Assembly (NCBI GenBank): GCA_943737045.1
Contig: CALSFV010000049.1
Span: 703,001-767,000, forward strand
Direction of reading: 5' to 3'
Source: Parapristionchus giblindavisi
Taxonomy: Eukaryota > Nematoda > Chromadorea > Rhabditida > Diplogasteridae
DNA length: 64,000 nt
The notes beneath the pieces were generated by a model that was not told the origin of the DNA, did no database searches, and was given only the letters and a program-made list of their open reading frames with translations. Positions 56,394 to 64,000 of this stretch are shown here, one piece after another. Made by a program: the position numbers and the translations under genes. The stretch's first letter is position 1. Every line of letters starts with the position of its first letter.

Positions 56394-59300
56394 AGAAAAA
56401 ATATTCTAAGTCCAGAAATAGTTAGGTGTACTAGGCTGGTCAATTTTTGACCAGACTGGTCAATTTTTGTCCAGTTAAATAACTACTTGGTTATTGAAAA
56501 TCAGTTATAAAGAAATCCGAGCCACGTGTAAAAGAGTCTTTAACTAACCATAAGTTGTTTAAAAGGGCCTAAATCTAAGCGCGGAGATGGTCGAAAATAG
56601 CGTGAAAAAGAGGTAGGGTTCATTAGTTGAATGGTCCTAGGATTACGGAGTAATCGCGCTATTTTCTATATTGCAGCTTTATGCATAAATTAGGGAGAAA
56701 TCGCGCTATTTTCTATATTGCAGCTTTATGCATAAATTACGTAGAAATCACGCTAATTTCTCAATTGCAATACAATAGAAAAAATGCGGGAAATCTAGCT
56801 ATTTTCTCAATTGCAATGTAATGAAAAAAACGGGAAATTGACGCTATTTTGTCAATTGCAATTATGTTAATTTAGGTTTTCGATGAATATATAAAACAAT
56901 ATTCTATGTAGATATCAAATATTGATTGGTCTAATCATTCACAAAAGTGATTATATCAATTCCGAACATCTTTATATGAGGCCGCTTGCGTAAGAATCAA
57001 CTAAAATCAGTGAATTCTGGCACTATCAATAAATCAAGTTTTGGGAATCGGGGGTTCTCAAGGGTGCAGATGACGATGGTCATATTCATTTTGCACCTAG
57101 AGAGACCGTTGAGGTCTGACGACGCCACACTGAAATCGAGTTTTTAGTCATTTCTCGTCACATAATGATGCTAAATTTTACAGACTATATCTTACGGGGC
57201 AGAATCTGATGGCGATCACGCCTGTCTAATTCATTTTTCATGAAAAAGAAAAAAATTCAGCCAATTTGCAGATATTTTGGAGAAAATGAACTTTAAGTGT
57301 AATCGCCGCTGGAATGGATGCAAGAGGCGAGAATGTGTGGTGGTGCGAGAGAGCAGAGGGGATAAATAAAGAGATAAATGACAGACAGATAAAGGAGAGG
57401 AGGGGGAGTTCACGAACAAATACAATACCCGAAAAATAAATATAAAATCAAACTATTATTATCCCGCGTCTCTATACAACACATGAAATCTGTAAAAATC
57501 GAAATTGTAGCAGTTTTCCTTCAATAACTCGAAAACGGCTTGATATAACAATTTGGACAATTGTACACTTTTCAATCTCCTTTTCGAGAGAATCATTTCT
57601 ATTTTTTTTTTGAAAAGGAAATTGGACAACGTTGAAGTGAGATATGTTCGAAAAACGGAAAGTGATCAAAATCGATTAAAGGTGGCCACCCGCGAATACT
57701 CATGCAAATCTCTTGTATCTCACTTATGCAATTTTTCAATTGATATGCAAGAAGTGGCCACTCATCAATCCCTTAGCGCAGTGGTATAACTTCTGACTAG
57801 ATAGCGCATTGTAACGGGTTCGAATCTTATTGCCGAACTTTCTTATTTTCAAAAAGCGCGCCTTTGCCTGCGATTGCAAGCACGATTCATTCTTGATTCT
57901 AGCGATCAATAAGCTGAATTTGCATAAAATAAATAGTGTACGGTGTGTAGAATATCTTTTGCTAACTTTCTGTCTTCACGGTTTGTTCACGAAAATGTTC
58001 GCGGGAGTCCACCTTGAAGTCCATGAGCTATCTAGTAATCGACCCTGGGGGTCAAGAAATACGTGCAATGAACTAGATAGTAATATTGTGCGTCGTTTGA
58101 AGACATATTTTTTGCAATAGAACGGATGGGGTCAAGAAAATATTTTCGAGATAACTTTTTTTTGTTTTTCTCGTTTTTCGCCCTAAAGATGACTTAGCAG
58201 CGAACGGCTCATCATCAACTTTTTGGAGTGCATTAGAAGACGAGTCGAATGACGAATTACACCTATCGGCTCGTTGTACGATGAAAATGAACCGAGTTAT
58301 GATCATTTTCAGGGTAGATCACTAAAAATCGATAATATCCAATTTTGGCCAAATAAAGTGGCTATGTCTTCTCATGACCCCCAACCACACCCACTGACCG
58401 ACTTTCATCGATATCGGAGAGAAAATGTTTTCCTAGTGGCATTGCCGGACGTTTTTTTCAACATTTTTACAGGAGACCCGTGATAAGTAATTGAAAAGGC
58501 TCCAGACAACGTTTTTAATTTCTACTATTTATTCAAAAGTTACGAAAAAGTAGAGCACATTTTCCTCGTTTTACACACCACTTCGCCACTTTTTCGTTTC
58601 ATTTATTTTCATCTCATGACTTTAGGACACTGCATAAATATTTGTAATTATAAGGGTCTGTTTGTGATTTCGTGGAATTTCAGTTGATCATTCAAGAATC
58701 TGACGTATATCGAAAATGAAAAGAATGATGAGTTGCAAGTGGGAGCTTTATTTTTTTAATGTAATGATGCATGATTGGTATGCGTACCTCCTTTATTCTG
58801 TATATTTATCGAAGAAATTCATTGATCAGAGTAGATTCTAATTGATTTTTCAATATATGAAACAATGTCACAAAATCTCACGCGAAATCAGCATAGATAA
58901 TAGGATTAAGCTTTACCCTTTACCCTTTATATTTACCGGGGGGGGGATGGGCTGAGGGAGAGTGAGTGGAGAAGGGAAAGATAGAGGGAGAGAGAAGGGA
59001 GGGAGCGAGCGAGAGAAGTAGAGGGAAAGGGAGAGGACGTTTCAGAAAAAAATGGTCAACAAAATACTGAACGCATATTTTAGGGATAAAATACTATACC
59101 ACAACGAATTAACCGTAGTGTACTGCTTTTTCATTTGAGATTTGTGAGAGGTGGTGTTGTGGTTAAAGCGGCACTAGGTCGAAGGAGAACCGATGAATAA
59201 TATCCGATTGGATTATAAACATTTGGATATGTGAGACTAATGAATAGACAAAGTATGCAAATGGCTATAACCCAGTCGGTTATTATTCATAGATTCTCAT

Positions 59301-60059
59301 CCGAACTAGTGCCGGTAAAAGCGTATACCGTTGCAGCGCATACCATTACAGTTACACTTGAATAACTGCATAGGCTTGTTTAGCGTTGCTATCTCATTGT
59401 CTGCACGGTTGCCCGTTCTTTTCTATACTAACTCGTTAATTCATGAGCTACAGTAGTTACTCTTTCCAAATAATCAATCAATACTCGACAGATATCTGAC
59501 ATAGGTTAAAGGGCTACTTCCTCCCGATATATGAGGCCCGTTGCTTGAAAACCAGGGACTGGACATATAATATACTAGCCGTGAGCAATGTTCTGAAAGT
59601 TTCTCGAACTTTCTGAAACCTTCTTGATTTTTTTTCTTTCTGAAAACTATTTTTTGGAACTGTAGTCTGTAGATAGAAAAGAAAGAAGAGAAAACAGACA
59701 GAGAGGAAAGGGAGATAGAATGAGGGAGAAGAGAGAGAAGATGTAGAGAGAAAAGAAAGAGACAGAGAGGTAGAGAGTGGGGAGAGAGCGCGCACGATTT
59801 GTTTTAAAGGCAAATCCTACGCTAATTTTATTCCAGGAAATCGCCTTCATTTTTCAATTACAACATTTGCATAAATTACGGGGTAATCGCGCTAATTACA
59901 TCTTTCGTCTTGCTCAAATCTTTCTCACAATGCCTAAAGACAGATTCCTGCATGCAAATGTACGATACTGTCTTATGACAGTTACCTGGTTGATCATGCC
60001 AGCGGTGATATGCTCAGATACAAGATTAAGCCATGCATGTCTAGGAAACAGCCTCGTTT
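56394..60059. repeat. Diverged fifth array unit
   Basis: Colinear with the units but with scattered substitutions and small indels in its first 600 bp and last 1 kb (for example an extra subrepeat near 56,750), while the middle is almost identical. It ends at CCTCGTTT and continues into unique flank without inversion, so it looks like the original boundary unit. It contains its own 342-bp element at 57,678-58,016 and a tRNA-like sequence at about 57,768. Confidence 0.85.
57768..57835 (+). pseudogene. tRNA-like sequence in unit 5
   Basis: Same A and B boxes as in unit 1. Confidence 0.45.
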
Positions 60060-60069
60060 CGGGGCAAAC
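59993..60069 (+). pseudogene. 18S rRNA 5' fragment, unit 5
   Basis: TACCTGGTTGATCATGCCAG and on; similarity fades after CCTCGTTTCGGGGCAAAC. Confidence 0.85.
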
Positions 60070-61405
60070 CAACAGTACGATGGCGGATTCGGACACGCTC
60101 AACCAATCGATGTTCACGGTTTAAAGAGGGAGAGTAGAATTAGGTAGGATTGGGATTGGTTATAGGAGAAAGAAACGATGGGAGCACCCCAGGGGGAAGA
60201 AGGAGAGGTCGGAGTTTTAACTAAAAGAGAGATAGTTCATTTCTCGATTACAATATTTTACATAACATAAATTTCGGGAAAACTATTTTCTCATTTACAA
60301 ATTTATCGATGAAATGAATATGATCGTAGAGGGCTGAAAATAGATTAGAAAAGGAATAATAAGAAAAGGAATGTTCTTCATCTTCCCATTTTGTGATGAT
60401 ATCTTTATAAGCGCATTATGCAAGAAGAGCTTTTCCATTTCTCTATTTGTGCACAGATCTCATGTAGGATGACTTGCGGCTTTTGAAAGTTACCTAAATC
60501 AGGATAGTGTGGTGGAGTCATTATCGATTGTAAAAACATTTGATGAATGTTGTGGCTAGTAGGTTAGCTTTTCTAATATCGTTTCAAGGAGCCATCTATG
60601 ACTAGGGTTACACTAAATCAGTTCAAACAAGTGAGTCATAATATGTAAAAGAATTAGCGAATGGCAAAATGTACAACGATGAGAGAGCAAAAGAGTGAAA
60701 CGCTGAGATTTGCTCTTCTCTTTATAATGCCAATATCCCTTTTCCCAAACACCCAGTAAAACAAAAGTATCGTAAAAAAAGTATCCCAATCTGTTGGTCA
60801 ATTGACTCGTTACACATAGAAATTCATGAGATGAGCCTTTTACGTCTTATGGAAACAAGATCTGGTGACAATTTTGTCGAAGACAGCGAAAACCATGAAG
60901 AGGAGGTTTTTCTGTGTCAAGCTATATGAGACACTTACCAATAGAAATAATATGGTAAAGGCGTTCCCAATGTGTCAAGGGTGCCAATGGGACCCTGATT
61001 TGGACATTAAGACCTTTCCTTCTTTTTGTCGTTATTTCAAAGAAAGCTAACAAAAATGAAGTGTGATCTGTTTTCCGTCTGTCTGGTTATCCACGTCTCT
61101 CTATCATCTATTTCTTTCTCTATTCATTTCCATTCTCGCCTTGTCCGACTCCCCTGCGAGTACTTCCCCTTTTCCATTTGTAAAAATTAAATTAGCATTT
61201 CAAAATCGAAATTTACAAAGTTAATATTGTTAACGCCATAGTGTACAACCGAGTATTATTTATCAATACTGTACAACATATAAAAAAATAAATCAATCAA
61301 TCAATAACATACGCAAGAAAACAAAACATTATCGATTAATTCAGATCTATCCGAAATACTTTCAATATTTCGAAAGACATGTTTTAAAGGAAAATCCCAC
61401 GCTAA
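60060..61405. other. Right flank of the array, shared with 11,638-12,985
   Basis: The first 185 bp are the direct-orientation version of the junction segment. No gene is seen in the remainder. Confidence 0.6.
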
Positions 61406-61478
61406 TTTTACTGTCCAAATTGGCAATACTCTCTCGTAGACAAAGAAAACGAGAGAGTGTTGTCAGAGCGGAGAGTTA
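61406..61478. repeat. Short hairpin element (GGAGAGTT family)
   Basis: Duplicate of 12,986-13,057. Confidence 0.6.
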
Positions 61479-62151
61479 CCGAAACCACATTCATAATATA
61501 TGGGATTTCCATCTCAAGGAACACTCGAAAAGCGCGGTAATCCGATTTATTGATTAGTTAAAAAATCAATTTATCGATTGATTAGCCTACCGTAATCTAT
61601 TCCTGAACCATCTATGTAGAATATATTACCGACTGGCCTCATCAACGCACATTTATAGATCTACATAGATGGACACTGAGAGACTAATTGTAAGAACACA
61701 TCTACATCATCATATCAACTAACGAAACTTTAAAAAATTGTATTCTCGATATGCAAATAGTTGTTATCTCACTGATTTCAACTGAAATATTACGTCAAAA
61801 AACCGAGGCGGATTGTTGGAGAGGCTAACAAACGCATATCTAGATTATCGTAATCGACCTAGACTACAGTGTTATCTGAATTCATGCTCTCACATAGAAC
61901 TCTATACATACTTAGATCCGTTTATCTCTCACAGAATAGAAACGGTTTAGGGAGAGGCGCAGGTTTTACTTCCAAACTTCGGTAGTCGACCCTAGCTACC
62001 CTAATCTCTGAGCGTTTCTCAAAAACCACAAGGCTAAACTCAGCGGACAACTGATTTCACACATCGATTAGATACACAGTCAATAATTGAAATGCACGAG
62101 CTTTATTCATAGACATATTTGAGAGCAAACTGCGATTTGGTATAGGATTGT
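61479..62151. other. Non-coding stretch 3' of the H2A relic
   Basis: Duplicate of 13,058-13,729, diverged copy at about 6,425-7,119. Contains TACCGTAATC-type words; no exon. Confidence 0.5.
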
Positions 62152-62167
62152 GGCCCTAAAGAGGGCC
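62152..62167 (-). promoter_or_regulatory. Histone mRNA 3' stem-loop
   Basis: Minus strand GGCCCTCTTTAGGGCC with ACAA following, unchanged from the other two copies. Confidence 0.82.
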
Positions 62168-62207
62168 GTTGGGTTCTGGGTTTAGCCGTGAGTGCTAAGC
62201 GAGGCGT

Positions 62208-62373
62208 TTATTCCTTGTCTCCGACGGTCTTCTTGGGCAGAAGAACGGCGTTGATGTTGGGAAGAAGACCTCCTTGAGCGATGGTGACTCCAGCCATAAG
62301 CTTGTTCAGCTCCTCGTCGTTGCGGACGGCAAGCTGGAGATGGCGAGGGTAGATTTTGGTCTTCTTGTTGGGA
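62208..62373 (-). pseudogene. Histone H2A C-terminal fragment, third copy
   Basis: Same extent as the relic at 13,786, cut just before NKK. It has extra changes: TKIYPRHLQ replaces TRINPRHLQ, and the end reads KKTVGDKE, with TAA at 62,210-62,208. DEE is retained where the second copy has NEE, so each copy has drifted separately. Confidence 0.8.
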
Positions 62374-62860
62374 CCATCGTGAACTGAATGTTCAAGATTA
62401 TAGTTAGATCAATCGATAATTCAAAGCAAATATTGAACAGATACCGAACTCTACCACACTCTTTCTCAATATTCCGTAAACGAGTCAAAAATAATGTATC
62501 ATTCAATGTAAAACAATGCGCAATTCACTATGAGCCCTACAACCGTCAGAATTGATATATTATAAAAAGGATAGCCCCATCGCACCTTATATCTGCCTAC
62601 CGTACCCCCTACTCATATCGTACATTCATGGTGTTTGAATTGTTTCGGATCGATAATCGCTATGATCATATTCACGATGGCCGAGTGACCGACTCACCCT
62701 TGACCAATTATTACATTATCGATTGATGTTATAGTATCAATCGATAACTAATTGACCAAAACCGGATGGGATATGAACCAACTACTAACAGTTATAATGT
62801 TTTGATTGATTGATCAGACAACAATCTACGAAAAGAGCAAAGATCAAAGGTCACACTCAC
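62374..62860. other. Empty site of the 19.8-kb insertion and flank
   Basis: ATGATCATA joins TTCACGATGG at about 62,671-62,672, precisely where copy A carries the composite element. The rest matches 13,951-14,246 and 34,006-34,195. Confidence 0.85.
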
Positions 62861-62927
62861 CTCCTACAGCTCCCGTCTCGACTTTGGTCCTCGGTTCGAT
62901 TCGCGTGTGGATCGAATCGAGAAGGCA
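62861..62927 (-). other. Orphan exon-like segment, duplicate
   Basis: Identical to 34,196-34,262, with the same GTGAGTG donor and ATTACAG acceptor. Confidence 0.3.
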
Positions 62928-64000
62928 CTGTAATGACAATAATTCAGTGAACAACTTATATAATAAGTATTGTTCAAAGATCAAAGATCAAACTAAAAAA
63001 AAGAAATTAAAATAATCCTAAATCTTTCGAATAGACCCATTTCTAGAGAAACTCCTTTCACTCTTGACCAATTATTACATTATCGATTGATGTTATACTA
63101 TCAATCGATAACTAATTGACCAAAACCGGATGGGATATGAACCAACTACTAACAATTATAATGTTTTGATTGATTGATCAGACTACAATCAGGTCGATTG
63201 ATATGAAACGAAGGTAAAAATGGCGATTTAGAAGCGAAACAACGAATTTTCCAAATCGACCCACTATGCAAAAACGGCGAGCGCATCACATATTCCCAAT
63301 GCGTTTCCCAAAGAACAATATAACCAAGTACAAGATATTATTATTTGCTAGAAAATATAAAGAACACAGTATCCATATTCTCAATCAATCAATCAATATT
63401 GCTATCCTCCAGCAAATCAATAAATCAATAAACTGACACCATCTCCGTCGAGGAGTAGAACGAGAGGGCGGAGGAAGGACACATGAGGAGAGTAGCTGAC
63501 TAAATGAAGAGATTAAAGTTCGAAGATCAAAGATTAATGATTGCAATACAATCCATATAAAAAAGAGGTGTGCCTATTTCTGCTCAAAAACTCATCTACT
63601 ATAAGCCTACAGTATCAACCAAACTATCTACAGTATGACGAAAGTAGGACCAATACCGTACCCTCTGATCGGCCCTGTACATGAGGGGCGAATTTTGATT
63701 TCCTGGTGTAAATATACATGGAAAAAGTTTTCGAAAGTTGCGCAAAACTAACACAACAGTTGTTAGGCCGTGTTACATTTTCGAAACGGGCGCACGTCCA
63801 CGTGCGTTTCACTAACTGAAAAACGCACGTGGACGTGCGCCCGTTTTTAAAATGTAACAAATTCCAAGAATAGTGTAACTATTTGTATGAAATCGAGTGT
63901 ATATTAAATAAATGATAAAAAATGACGAAACTAACCAAAACATGATTATCCGTTTTCGTTTCTCCACTCTCTCCACCATTTGAAGAAACACAGGAAAAGA
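62928..64000. other. Continuation of copy B to the window edge
   Basis: Matches 34,263-35,340 with a few substitutions. The copy of the 89-bp hairpin is at 63,771-63,859. No gene is seen; the duplication runs off the window. Confidence 0.6.
63771..63859. repeat. 89-bp near-perfect hairpin element, duplicate
   Basis: Same sequence as 35,104-35,192. Confidence 0.8.

Overview
The window is animal (metazoan) nuclear DNA, most likely from a nematode. The coding remnants are spliced with short GT-AG introns. They include an LDL-receptor class A (LDLa) protein, a DNAJC9-like co-chaperone, and pieces of replication-dependent histones H2A and H2B; the H2A pieces keep the metazoan 3' histone stem-loop. 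The H2B N-terminus (MPPKPS.KxAKKAAK), the AT-rich short introns, and the scattered TACCGTAAT / CTACAGTA words are nematode-like; the genus is inference only. I see no intact, confidently functional protein-coding gene. Almost everything is gene relics, inverted-repeat mobile elements and duplicated blocks.

Layout. 1-14,248 (copy A of a segmental duplication): truncated H2B, a broken type II membrane LDLa gene (2,837-4,895), two truncated H2A genes, and a diverged single-copy relative of a 3.8-kb repeat (8,279-11,638) ending in a 5' 18S rRNA fragment. 14,249-34,003: a 19.8-kb nest of inverted-repeat elements bounded by terminal inverted repeats and a TA duplication; the unfilled site is preserved at 62,671-62,672. 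34,004-38,985: the continuation of copy A, with a frameshifted DNAJC9-like gene and small inverted-repeat elements. 38,963-64,000 (copy B): the duplicate of copy A. It lacks the LDLa gene and the 19.8-kb insertion, but the 3.8-kb block is amplified into four near-identical 3,797-bp units (41,227-56,393) plus a diverged fifth (56,394-60,059).

The 19.8-kb nest is built like Russian dolls. Its right arm (30,072-34,003) is about 3.9 kb and almost free of insertions. The matching left arm is interrupted by at least five further elements: a 635-bp palindrome, an AAGTAGACTT-family element, a 3,049-bp element carrying exon-like gene pieces and a hAT-like insertion, a 163-bp MITE, and a pair of interlocked 9-bp-TSD elements. 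Because the right arm keeps the unfilled sequence, several insertions can be dated relative to each other and their target duplications read directly: TA, TT, AATATGAT, ATCTCTAG, CTTAAAAT and TTTCCCGAT.

The other unusual structure is the tandem array. Each unit carries the start of 18S rRNA, truncated after about 77 bp. At each junction a 185-bp segment lies in the opposite orientation to its single-copy form. This points to a template-switching or foldback origin, possibly from rDNA spacer. Nothing here forms a working operon or pathway; the interest is in genome rearrangement.
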